Assembly (NCBI GenBank): GCA_016293005.1
Contig: JAEDFA010000003.1
Coordinates: 4,018 to 68,017, forward strand
From: Treponema sp.
Lineage (GTDB): Bacteria; Spirochaetota; Spirochaetia; Treponematales; Treponemataceae
Direction of reading: 5' to 3'
Length of the DNA: 64,000 bases
Shown piece after piece: positions 16,271 through 27,700 of this stretch; the first letter of the stretch is position 1; every line of letters begins with the position of its first letter. The notes beneath the pieces were generated by a model that saw nothing but the letters and a program-made list of their open reading frames with translations, was not told the origin of the DNA and ran no database searches. The translations under genes and the position numbers were made by a program.

Positions 16271-16939
16271 ATGGTAAAGGAAAAAATTACACGAAGCTAT
16301 CTGGAAACTCTTTCTTTTTCCGAACTTCTTTCTTTGTGCGATGATTTTGGTCTTGATATTCCAGAAAATTTTGATTATCACATTTTAGTCGGTGAACTTC
16401 TTGAATTTTCTCAGGAAAGTGAAGATTTTGACGATGAAATGGATATCGAAGTTTCTCAAAAAGAAGAAAACTCATCTTCAGAATTAACTCTTCCTGTTTC
16501 ATACAATACCACAGAAGTAAAATTAATGCTTAGAAATCCTGTCTGGGGTTATGTTTACTGGAATATCAGCGAGGCAGATTACGCTGCAATCTCAAAAAAT
16601 CCATCAAGTCAGCTTTTCCTTCGTGTGTGTTCTTTTTCAGAAAAAGAGCAGGTGAAGCCAGATGATTCTTTCAATATAAAAATTTCACTTTCTGATTATG
16701 AACAGTATATTCTTCTTCCATCAAACGCATCTTTTTTCAGGGTTGATTTGCTTTTTGCAATCGGGGTCAGTATTGATATCGTTGCTTCTTCAAATATTTT
16801 AGAAATTCCACAGCCTTCTCAGGTTTTAAAGGAATATAAACCGGGTAAAAAAATTAAAATGTCAAAACCGGTAGAACTTTCAGGAATGCAAAATCTGCTT
16901 CTTGAACAATATAAAAATCACAGAGAGTCATTTTCTTAA
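16271..16939 (+). CDS. DUF4912 domain protein
   Basis: A 222-residue soluble protein. The first 45 residues (RSYLETLSFSELLSLCDDFGLDIPENF) look like a small Rho-N/SAP-type helical domain. An acidic linker follows, then a DUF4912-type domain from about residue 80 (STEVKLMLRNPVWGYVYWNIS-like block, LFLRVCSF, FFRVDLLFAIG). DUF4912 has no established biochemical function; it is commonly found beside glycan-active genes. Here a GH57 glucan enzyme follows after 19 bases, so a shared role in glycogen metabolism is plausible but inferred. Confidence 0.75.
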   Translation: MVKEKITRSYLETLSFSELLSLCDDFGLDIPENFDYHILVGELLEFSQESEDFDDEMDIEVSQKEENSSSELTLPVSYNTTEVKLMLRNPVWGYVYWNISEADYAAISKNPSSQLFLRVCSFSEKEQVKPDDSFNIKISLSDYEQYILLPSNASFFRVDLLFAIGVSIDIVASSNILEIPQPSQVLKEYKPGKKIKMSKPVELSGMQNLLLEQYKNHRESFS

Positions 16940-16958
16940 AAATTTTGGAGTAGCTAAA

Positions 16959-18587
16959 ATGCATGAAAAAAATCTTGTCTTAGTTCTTACAACAAATCAG
17001 GAGTACATAAGACATACTGGAGAAGAAGAACAAAAATTTGCAGCAGAGTTAAATTATTTTTTCAATTCTATTTCAGATACATATCTTCCGCTTTTAAGAA
17101 TGTTTGAAAATCTTGAGCGTGATAATGTAAATTTTTCCCTTTCACTTGTAATTTCTCCAAGTTCCTGCACGCTTTTAGAAGACCCTGTAGTTCAAAAACA
17201 GTATCTTGAATGGCTTGATAAAAAAATTGAACTTGGCAAAAAAGAAATCGAACGCTGTTCCGGTAACGCTCTTCTTTTAAATAACGCAAAATTCACTTTT
17301 GAAAAATATATGGAAGATAAAATTCAGTTTTTAAACTTGAATCAGCGTGTTTTGAAAAAAATCCGTGAATATCAAAAGAAAGGTTATATAGAAATTCTTG
17401 CAACTTGTGCAACTTCGATTTTCATGCCGTTTTACGCAGATCAGGAAGAAATTTTAAATGCGCAGGTTGAAACTGGCTTAAATGCGTATAAATGTTTTTT
17501 CAACGAAATTCCAGAGGGTTTTTGGCTTCCTGAATTAGGTTATGCTCCCGGAATAGAAAAAATTCTTTCTTCTTATGGACTTTCTTATACGATTTTAGAT
17601 ACACGAAGTTTCCTTTTTTCAGAAATTGAACCTCTAAACGGAATTTTTACTCCTGCGCGCTTTGAAAATTCTCTTGCTTGTTTTGGAAGATGCTATAAAT
17701 GCGATGATGAAATTTTTTCAGAACACGGTTATGCTTCAAATTCTGTTTACAAAAATCGTTTAAAAGACATCGCGTATATAAGAAGTCAGGCTGAACTTGA
17801 GCCTTGTATCTGTAAAGACGGAAAAAGATTTGACACAGGATATTCTTACTGGAATAATTCTTCAAAATCTGTCGACGCGCTCGGAGAATTTGTAACAGAT
17901 TCTTCTTCCGTTTACGACATCGAAAAAGCGTTCATTAAGTGTAAGACTGATGCCGAAGATTTTGTCTGCAAAAAGATGCAGATTTTGCAGGAAGCAGAAA
18001 AAAATCTTTCTGCGGAGCAGTATTTAAATCTTGTGTGTACAATCGATTTAGATAAACTTCGATATAATTGGGCAGAGGGAATAAATTTCCTTGAAAATGT
18101 TTTCAGGTGCGGTTCATGGCAACAGTTGAATTTTTCTCAGTGTAAAAAACAGATAGGAAATGTTTATTCGCTTCAAAAAATCAAGCCTTATTACGGTTCA
18201 ATGAGTGGCGAAGGTTATGGTGAAAATCTTCTTTCTCACAAAAACAGCTGGATGATGCGTTATATTCAAAAGGCAAGCGAAAGAATGGTTGACCTTGCAG
18301 AACGATTTTCAAGCGACAACAGTTTAAAAGCGCGTCTTTTAAATCTTGGTGCAAAAGAACTTATGCTCTGCCAGTCATCTTTGTGGGCAAAATTTATCGA
18401 CGAAAATATTTTTGCAGATTACGCCGAATACCGTTTCAAGCAGGGAATCAAAGATTTTACATCTGTTTTTGATGCTTTAGGTTCAAATACTGTGAGCACT
18501 GAATGGCTTACAAATCTTGAAAACAAGCACTTGATTTTTCCGTGGATGAACTACAGAATTTTCTGCAAAAAACATCTTAAAAAATAA
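16959..18587 (+). CDS. GH57-family protein, likely 1,4-alpha-glucan branching enzyme type
   Basis: A 542-residue glycoside hydrolase family 57 protein. The nucleophile block is GFWLPELGYAPGIEKIL with Glu192 as the expected nucleophile. The acid/base block reads TIDLDKLRYNWAEGINFLENVF; Asp363 aligns with the catalytic Asp of branching enzymes (usual form DTELFGHWW), but the Glu and His next to it are replaced by Asp and Tyr. The late LGAKELMLCQSSLWAKFI is the helical segment typical of the AmyC branch. It would introduce alpha-1,6 branches in glycogen, alongside glgC. The frame opens at 16902, but GGAG at about 16944 points to the ATG at 16959. Confidence 0.8.
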   Translation: MHEKNLVLVLTTNQEYIRHTGEEEQKFAAELNYFFNSISDTYLPLLRMFENLERDNVNFSLSLVISPSSCTLLEDPVVQKQYLEWLDKKIELGKKEIERCSGNALLLNNAKFTFEKYMEDKIQFLNLNQRVLKKIREYQKKGYIEILATCATSIFMPFYADQEEILNAQVETGLNAYKCFFNEIPEGFWLPELGYAPGIEKILSSYGLSYTILDTRSFLFSEIEPLNGIFTPARFENSLACFGRCYKCDDEIFSEHGYASNSVYKNRLKDIAYIRSQAELEPCICKDGKRFDTGYSYWNNSSKSVDALGEFVTDSSSVYDIEKAFIKCKTDAEDFVCKKMQILQEAEKNLSAEQYLNLVCTIDLDKLRYNWAEGINFLENVFRCGSWQQLNFSQCKKQIGNVYSLQKIKPYYGSMSGEGYGENLLSHKNSWMMRYIQKASERMVDLAERFSSDNSLKARLLNLGAKELMLCQSSLWAKFIDENIFADYAEYRFKQGIKDFTSVFDALGSNTVSTEWLTNLENKHLIFPWMNYRIFCKKHLKK

Positions 18588-18632
18588 AATCTGTGCGATA
18601 ATTTTTTTTCTCATTTTAAGCTTTCTTAAAAC

Positions 18633-18674
18633 TTAAATTTAATTAAGTGTCTTAAAATTTAAATTTAATTAAGT
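18633..18674. repeat. Two 16-bp direct repeats upstream of the giant lipoprotein
   Basis: TTAAATTTAATTAAGT occurs at 18633-18648 and again at 18659-18674, spaced 26 bases apart. With ACTTAA at its left edge, the first copy is itself a near-palindrome. The second copy ends in the -35 element (TTGCAC, 18674-18679), so these could be regulator binding sites. Confidence 0.6.
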
Positions 18675-18701
18675 TGCACTTTAATTAATCTGTGTTATAA
18701 T
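18674..18701 (+). promoter_or_regulatory. Promoter of the giant lipoprotein gene
   Basis: TTGCAC (18674-18679), 16-nt spacer, TATAAT (18696-18701). Transcription would start near 18708, giving a leader of about 57 nt. The element abuts the direct repeats. Confidence 0.6.
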
Positions 18702-18761
18702 AAACCTCATCATATAAATGTTTTGATTAAAAAAAGTCGTGAAACAAAATAGATGAGGTTT
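18702..18761 (+). promoter_or_regulatory. Inverted repeat enclosing the leader and covering the ribosome site
   Basis: AAACCTCATC (18702-18711) is the perfect reverse complement of GATGAGGTTT (18752-18761), which contains the GAGG ribosome site of the giant gene. If RNA includes the left arm, the ribosome site would be paired. With a start near 18708 only part of the arm is transcribed, so it may instead act as DNA. Confidence 0.5.
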
Positions 18762-18764
18762 TTT

Positions 18765-21700
18765 ATGATTATAAAAAGAAGAAAAACGACTTTATATATT
18801 TTTAGTCTTGCATTTTTGTTTTCAATTTTTTCATGTGATGTAGGTCTTGGCGAGGCAGTTGATACAGAACCTCCTTCTGTTGAAATTTCAGCTCCTTTGG
18901 CTAATGATAAAATACGCGGAACTTTTACGATGAGCGGAATCTGTTCTGACGAGCAGGGCGTAAAATCTGTAGAAATTCAGTTTTCTTCAATAGATGATTC
19001 TACTGGAATTGTTTCTTATTATCCTAGTGAAAATAAATTTTTTAAGGCTTCTTTAAAAGAAGATAACACAAAATGGGAATGCGTTATCGATCCGCAAAAA
19101 AATAAGATTCCAGACGGAAGTTACGAAGCTTCTGTTGTCGTAATCGATAAAGCCGGAAGAAATTCAAAACAGAAAAAATCTTTTTCAATTGATAACACCC
19201 CCCCCCTTGTAGTTTTAACGCGTCCTTCTGCAAAAAAAACTGATGTAAATCCAGACAGCTACGGTCAGAAATTTATAATTGAAGGTCAGGCTTCAGATGA
19301 CAGCGGAATTGACTTGCTTGAAGTTGAAATTTATTCAAAAGAAGAAAATCCTAAATTATTGAAGACTGTTCAGTTAAAGAATGTTCCGCTTTCAATAAAC
19401 ATAAATGTTGCAGAATTTAAAGACGAAATTTACACAGAAATTTACGGTGATAATATAGAAGAAGGAAAAAAAGATTATTTCTGTAAAATCAAGGCGTACG
19501 ACGGAACAAAAAAAGTTCCTGCTCTTTCAGATGATGATAAAAAAGGAAATTTAGCCGATTCTTATTATTTGTATAACGACATTTATTCTTCTGTTCTTTC
19601 AAAATATAAAATAAATGAAGTTTACCAGATTTTGTCAGGAACTTATAAAGAAACTGAAAACAGAGGAGGAGAGGCCGAATCTGAAAAAAGCGTTTTTGAA
19701 ACTGTAAAGGAAAACCTTTCAAAAAATAAAATAGATTCAGGTTTCTTTTCATTAAATCCGCGAAACAATCCTTCATACATTCTTTCCGGGTATGAATCTC
19801 TTTTGTGCGACGGAAAAGATTTTTCTGAATTAAAATATCACATTCCAAACGGAACAAAAATCGCTGTAAGGCTTCAAAGCGGTCTTGATAACACTCCTCT
19901 TATAGATGATACGCTTGGAGTTTCTTGTTATGAATGTGATGATTATGCAAAAATTCTAGACGAAGAGGCAGAAATAGTTCTTGTTCCGGCTTTAAAAGAC
20001 AAAGATGGAAATGTTTTGCTCACTGATGAAAACGCCATAAGCGAAAGAGCTGCAGCAATTTCTGCAATCGGAAGTACGGCGCGTAATATTTCTTTTTCGC
20101 TTGATAAATCTAGTGGAAAATTGAAAATCGGGCGCAAATACATTATCAAGGCTGTAGGTTTCGACGAAAATAAAAACGAACCTTTTGTAGAAGAACCTTA
20201 CGGTTTTATGCTTGTTTCAAACGGAGCTTCTCCAAAAATTTCTGTAGAAGAACCAGCTGATTCTGTTTTAAACTTAAAAAAGGGAAGTTCTTTTAAAATA
20301 AAAGGTTCTTCTTATCATGATGAAGGAGTTCCAGAAGTAATCATCAAGGCAAACGATAAAATTATTTATTCTTCTGAAACTACATCGTTTGAAAAGCAAG
20401 TAAATGTTTCTGATATTGTTAAAGATGAAAATGTTTCAAGAGAATATTCAGTTTATGTCTATTCTTCTTACAATGAAATGGAATCTACTTATAAAGAAAA
20501 GACTGTCTTTTATGATGTTGACGCTCCTAAAATTTCTATAAATTCTGTTATTCCGCTTGTAGAAGATAGCGAACGCAAAAACAATGTAAATGGTATTGTT
20601 TCTGTGAGGGGAAGCATTGTTGATTCATTTACTTCGGTTGTTCCTGAAAGCGCAAAATATGAAGTTTATGATAACGGACAAAAAGTTGAAAGCCTTTCTG
20701 GAAAAATCGAAAATCCTTTGAATTTTTATTTTACGGTTGATACTTCTTCTTTGACAGATGAAACTGATTTGGATGTAAGAATTTTGGCAGAAGACAAGGC
20801 TGGAAATCTTGCAGTTTATAATTTAAAAGATGATTCTTATTTTATAAATCAAAAGACGGATAAGCCTGTAATAACTTGTAATTCTTTTGGCGAAAAGGCT
20901 TTTGTCCGCGGAAGTTCATATTCGGGATTTATTCAAGATGATGACAGCATCGATTCTGTAGAATTTAATCTTTATTATACTGATTCTTCTGGAAATAAGG
21001 GAGAACTTTACAAGGGTGCGCCTTTAAAAACTGTAAATAATATTAACAGCACGCAGTACAATTTTAGTGTAAATCTTCCTGATTCTGTAAACGATTTTAT
21101 TCTTGAAATTATTGCAACAGATGTAAAATCTGACGGCTCTCTTCCCGTTACTAATGAGCCTTACGAGCATAAATTCAGAATTGCAGGCGATGCTCCAGTT
21201 CTTGAAGTCGATGATCCAAAAGTAATGCGCTACATCACTACAGAAGAAAATCTCTCTGGTTCTAAAACTATCACTTTTACTGGAAAAATAAGCGGAGAGT
21301 CAAATTCTTTAAATCAGCTAAAAATTCAAGTTTTGCAGGGAAATGATTTAGATTCTGCTGTAGTGTTAATTGATTCTCTTTGGAAAGCAGATAGTGACTA
21401 TGACGGAACTGAAACTGACTGGGAGGGTACAGCGGACATTTCAAAAGTCTTGAACAATAAAAACGAAGGAGAATACCGTCTTTATCTTAAAGCAGTTGAT
21501 GCAAACGGAATTTCTTCTTCAAAAGAAATAAAATTAACTGTAGATAACACAGAACCTACATTAACAGTAACGAAAAGTTCTACGGAAGAAGATGGAACAA
21601 TTTATATTGGAAAAGTTTCAGAGTTTAAAATTGCAGGAAATGCTAGCGATACTAATTATTCTTTTGTTGAATATTCTTACGACAAAACTTCATGGGAGAG

Positions 21701-24700
21701 CTTTTCAGAAAATGCTGCATGGACTTTTGTTTATACTCCTGATGAAACAGAAGAAATAACTGTAATTTTCCGTTCGGTTGATAAAGCCGGAAACCGTTCT
21801 CAAACAATCGAAAAGAAAATCGTAACGATTCAAAATGAACCTTCAATAAGTGAAATAAAAGTTTTTGCACGTGAAGGTGAAAAAGAAATTTCTTTGCAAA
21901 ACGGAACTTATTATCTTAATAAAGATTTTAAAATTAAAGGAAATGTTTCATATAAATATTTAAAATCTTTCAAATGCGGCGAAGATGAAATTTCTCTAAA
22001 TGAAAATTCTTTTGAATATAATCCTAGTGATAATAAAAAAGGCTTATATGAATTAAGAATAACTGACAAAGCAGGTCAAAGTTGTATTTCGACTGTGAAT
22101 GTTTTCTACGATGAAAAAGAACCTGAAGTTGAATTTACAGTTTCGCCGGTTGTAGAAAGAAATCAAAAAAAGAATTTAATAAATGGAGAAATTACAGTTT
22201 CTGGAACGGCTTCAGATAAAGAAGATAAAGTTTCTTTTACAAAACTGATTTTAAACGACGAAGAAGTAACTGATTCTTCTGGAAATCCTCTTTCTGATAA
22301 AGGCGTAACAAAATCTGTTTATTCAGATAACGGAATGAGGTTTACTTACAAAATTGATACAACAAAATACGATAAGAATAATTTAAAGATTGAAATTTTT
22401 TCTCAGGACCGCGCAGGAAATCAAATAAAAAAATCTGAAACATATTATGTAGATCAAGAAACTGATAAACCTGTTATTTCTTCTTCAACACTTAATTTTG
22501 AAGCTAAAGAGGCAAAGGACAATAAATTTGGTATAGAAGGGAAAAATATTACAATAACAGCCGAAGACGATGATGGCGTAAATTCAATTGATTATATTAT
22601 AAAAGACTCATCTCTTAATAAGGTTGGAGGAGATACTATTTCAGCAGAGAATAAAACTCTCATCACAAAAACAATAGTACTTCCAAATGATATTGTAACG
22701 GGAAAATATACGATTCAATTTACAGTGAAAGATAAAAATGAGCCTTCTGTAATTTGTGAAACAAAAGAAATTCCTTTTGCGTATGATAATGATTATCCTG
22801 TTATAAAAGATATAAAAATCGGTGCAAGAACTTATGAAGCTTCAATGTTTGTAAAGAAAGACGATAAACTTTCTCTTAAAGCGCAAGATAAAGCCGGAAT
22901 TGATAAAGTTCAAGTTGTGATAAAAAAAGACGGTTCGGAAAATACTATTACTTTAGTTAAAAATCAAGATAATCAAGATGTTTATGAAACCGAAAAAAAT
23001 ATTGAACTTGGAAGCGCTGACGGAGAATATGAAGCAGAAATAAGCGCATACGATATTTTTGGAAGGTCGCAGACTACAAGTCTTTCATTTAAAATCGATA
23101 CAGTTCCTCCTGAATGGAAAGAAAATAAAGGAACTTCTGAAAATCCAAACCTTGTTAATTCTTATACAGTGATTCAGGGTGGAAGTAAAACTGTAAATCA
23201 ATCACAATTAAACGATTCATTCTGGTTTAATCAGACTGCAATTACTTTAAGCGGTTCTGCTTACGATAAAAACGGAATTGATAAATATTCTCTTAAAATA
23301 ACAAATAGTGAAAATCCTAATCCTAAGCCGGTTGAAATTTCAGGAAGTTCATCTTACAAAATCACTTCAGATTTGTATAAACAGGGTTCAAATACGGCTC
23401 ATCTTACAGTTTATGACAAGGCTGGAAACTCTAGTCAAAAAACAATTTCTATACAAGTTGATTCTGTTTCTCCTTCTGTAACAAATGCGACATTAAAAAA
23501 TTCTTCTAACGGAAAATTGATTACAAAAGCAAATAGCGTTTTACTTACAGTTGAAACTCAAGATGATACAAGCGGCGTGGAAAAAATTCTTGTTTCTGCA
23601 AGTCCTGATTTTTCATCTTCTAAGGAATATGATGTTTCTTCCATTACTAATAACGAAGTTTCTTTTGAAATAAAATCGCTTTCTGAAGGTTTAAAAACTT
23701 TATATGTTAAAGCAATCGATAAAGCAGGTCTTGATTCTGAGGTAAAAACTGTTTCAGGTCTTGAAATCGACAGAACCGCTCCGACAGTTTTGTATAAAAC
23801 TTATTCAACTGGAACTCCTACGGTAAATAAAACTATAAAATTTGAAGGAACTCTTTCTGACGAACATTTAGGCTCATCTCCTTCAGTGGAACTTTATTAC
23901 AAAAAGAAATCTGACCTTTCTTGGACTAAATTTGGAGCTAATCCTTCGTATACAAAAACGGATGAAAAATCTGGTTCATGGGAAATTTCTGTTGATACTG
24001 ATACAACACAATTTACAGACAATTCAGAATATAGTTTCCAGATTCGTTCAAAAGATTTGGCAGAAAATCAAATTACAGATTCTGCCTCTTATGTAACTGT
24101 AAAAATCTTACAGGATTCTGATGTTCCTGTGATAAAACTCAACAGCATTACAACCGACGGTAAAGCACGCCTTAACACAGGAACGATTTCTGGAACTGTA
24201 GAAGATGATGACGGCATTTTAAATATGCACATTCAGCTTGTTTCTTCTGAAGGAACTTTGAATGAAAATAATTGGACGCCTCTTACTGTAGAAAACGGTT
24301 CATGGAGTTATGAAATTCCAAAATCTGGAAATCCTTCAACTCCAGATGGAACTTACACGCTTTATTTTAAAGTTGTAGATAAAGAAAACACAACATTTGA
24401 AACAGGAAAAACTTCTTCTCCTTATATTTCTGACACAAGTGGTGAGTCTTCTAAAGTAACAAACTCTGTTTCTTTCAGCGTTGATACAACAAAACCTAAA
24501 ATTCTTGAAGTAAATGTAAGTTTTAACGGTGGTGAAACATCAAGCGTAATTTCAAACAATCAGATTTTTGGCGGCAAAAAATATAGTTCAGCTTCGTTTA
24601 CGGTAAACGCAAGTGATACAGTTTCTAAACGAGAAAAACTTTCTGTAAAACTTAATATTGATACAATCGAAGAATCTCTTTCTTATGATTCAAATAATGA

Positions 24701-27700
24701 TGTTTATACTTGCAGCGTTGATTTAACAAATTCTTCAATGAATGGAAATTATTCTCTTATTGTTACAGCCGAAGATGAAGCGAAAATGACTGACACTTTC
24801 CAAAAAAGTATAATTATCGATAACACAGCGCCTGACACAATAAGAAATGTCGTTCCAAAGCAGAATGCAGAAGTAACGGGCGAATTCAGTATGACAGGTC
24901 TGATTCAGGATGATGAAACAAACTCAGGAATTTCTGAAGAAGAGCAAGATCATTTAAAATATTACATTCCAAAATATGCAGAAAAAGATACTGAACCTTC
25001 TGAAAACATTTCGTGGACTGACGAAAATCTTTCGCAGACCTCAGTTTCATGGAGTATTGATTTTGCAAATCTTTCTGAACGCTTAGGCTATAATATATCT
25101 ACATCAGAAATTTCTAGCGAATACAGCGGTTTTAAAGATTTATCGAACAGCGATTTATATAATATTCCAGTCTGGTTCAGGGCAGTTGATAAAGCCGGAA
25201 ACATCGGTTACATAAAAGAAGGCCTTTATTCAGGAGATACAGATTCTTTGAAAAAGCCTTTAAAATTAAAATTCAACCCGAATGCCGATAAACCTCGCGT
25301 AGAAATAAATTATCCAGTTCATGATAAAACTCTTAACGGCTTTAATTATGTAGTTCTTGGTGGAAATGTGCGTTTTTCAGGAAGTGCAACCGACAATGAA
25401 GGAATTGATTCAGTTTACCTTCAGTTTGATTTTGACGGTTCTGGAAATTTTGACACAAGTAATCAGCTTTATAATAATTTAGGACTTTCTCTTGTTTCAA
25501 TTCCAAACAAATCAGAAAATGGTGTCAAGGCAAACGGAACTGTAAGCTGGTCGTATAATCTTGATATTTCTTCTTTGCAAAATCTTTCTTATGAAACAAA
25601 TGAAAAAGTTTTACGAGTTAGAGCTTGCGCTGTAGACAATGATACAGTAAACGGAACATTGACAAGTGCATGGTCAGAGCCAGTTTGCATTTCTGTAAAC
25701 AATTCAGTTCCTCAAATCTATATAGAAAAACTTAGGCAGTATGAAAATGCTTCATCTTCAAATGTTGTAAAAGAAATAGATTTTAATGACGGTGATTTTA
25801 TAAGCGGCGAAAACTGGTTCCTTGAAGGTTACTGTGAAGACCCGCAGAAAATTAATATTGCCTCTTCTTCTGTTAAGGGTTCTACAACTGAAGCAAATTT
25901 CAAAGTGATAAGTGATTCTGAAGGAAATTCTGACGGAAAGAGAGTTTCATTTAAGATTCCTGTTTCAAGCGCTTCTGGTAACTGGGATGTTACTTTAAGA
26001 GTTCTAGATGCAGATTCAGAAACTCCTCAGTCGTCAGAAAGAGTTTATTCATTAAAAATTGATAATACAAAACCTGCATTTAAAGACGGTCAAAATGAAG
26101 ATGATCTTGTACTTTTCAAAAATGGTTACGGTTCGGACGGCACAAAAATAGACAACAGCGGAAATTATGTTCAAAACAGTAACGGTTCTATTTTTACGAT
26201 TGCTTCAAGTGTAGAAGAAGCCGGTTCTGGATTTAAAAATGCCGCAGTTTATTTTGAACGCTCTTACAAGAAAGAAGGAAAAAGTCGAATTTTCAATGTC
26301 AGAAAAGAATACGGAGATAGCCGCAGGGAAAATGCAACTGAAATTTCTTCTTCAAAACAAGAAGATTCAGTTTACAAAAATGAAGAAAATCTTCCTGTTC
26401 TTTTGAAAACTGTTGAAAGAAGTTCTGTTACGACTTTAAGTTACGATGGTCTTTCTTCAAATCATAACATCTTTAAAGGAAGTATCGTAAAACTTGGCGG
26501 AGTTTATTACAAAATTATAAATATCGAAGGTAATACTGCTACAATCGATGGAAACTGCGACACTTCGCAAACTTCTGCAGAATTTGTTTATGCAATGATT
26601 GTAGACAATAACGACAACGGTTCAGGGCTTTCAGATGACGGAGACTTGATGGCAGAAAGTTATTCAAAAGCCGGTTCAAAATGGATTTGGGATTGTTCTG
26701 TAAATTCTCAAAACATTCCAGACGGTCCTATAGAAATTCATGTAGTCGTATTTGATAAAGCCGGAAATTTCAAGGCAGGAAAAGTTGAAACGCGAGTTAC
26801 AAATAATCCTGTAAGAATCACTTCTGTAAAACTTGCAACAGATTTAAACGGAAACGGAACCTTTGATTCAACTGAATATCAGGATTTTTACGCAATTAAA
26901 AACCAGGAAGGAATTGCTGACACTTCAAAAGGCGTTGATATCTGGAATCTTTCTACAAAAGACGAATTAAATTCAAGCAAAAACTGGACTGTCCGTGAAA
27001 GGCTTTCTATAACTCCTGAATTTGTAGGCGGAACTTCTCCTTTCTACTGGAAGTTCTCAAAAGGAGATGTGGCTCTTTCACAGCCAGAACAATTTACGAC
27101 ATCTAATTCTGTAAAGATTTCAAATAAACAGGAATTTATTCTTGATAATACTTCTCTTGTTGCTGGAGATGAATACGAAGGAAAAGATTTGTATTACAGA
27201 TTCAGTTTCTACGATTCAACAGAAGAACTTGAATCTGGAAAAGATACAAGCTGGACAGTTTTAAATGCAAAAGTAAAACAGGAACTTACAGATACTGTTT
27301 CTCCTTCAATAGTTGTAAATCCGTTCTACTGGGAAAGTTCAAGCGCCAACAGCCTTTACAAAAATAGTAAAGAAAACGGTCATATCGAACTTGAAAAGCA
27401 TCTTAAAAACGGAAACTTTGAAGAATCTTCTGGAATTTATGATAAAGACCCTAAATTAAGTGGAAAGGTAAAAATTCAGGGAACTGTAAACGACAACAAG
27501 ATTTTAAAAGACATCCGTGTAAAAATTCCAGGCTTTACCGATTCAGATGATTATATTTTGCTTGCACAGTACACAAAAGGTTCTGGCTGGGATTGTGATA
27601 AAACTGAAAGTGATGTTGAATCTTCATTAAATTCAAAAGGCTTTGCATTTACAGTTGATTCTGATGAAATTACACAGGAAAACGGACACACTGTAACATG

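Noticed and set aside
16160..16381. An open frame of 73 residues on the minus strand over the DUF4912 promoter and start.
   Set aside because: It overlaps a well-supported gene and promoter, has low-complexity composition and no ribosome site; judged a shadow frame.
18633..18674. The two direct repeats as the start of a CRISPR array or IS remnant.
   Set aside because: Only two copies, a ten-base spacer, and no target-site duplication or transposase gene; they fit regulatory sites better.
19489..19857. A 122-residue minus-strand frame inside the giant lipoprotein gene.
   Set aside because: It is the antisense of Ig-like coding sequence with a compatible codon pattern, and no ribosome site or homology is seen.
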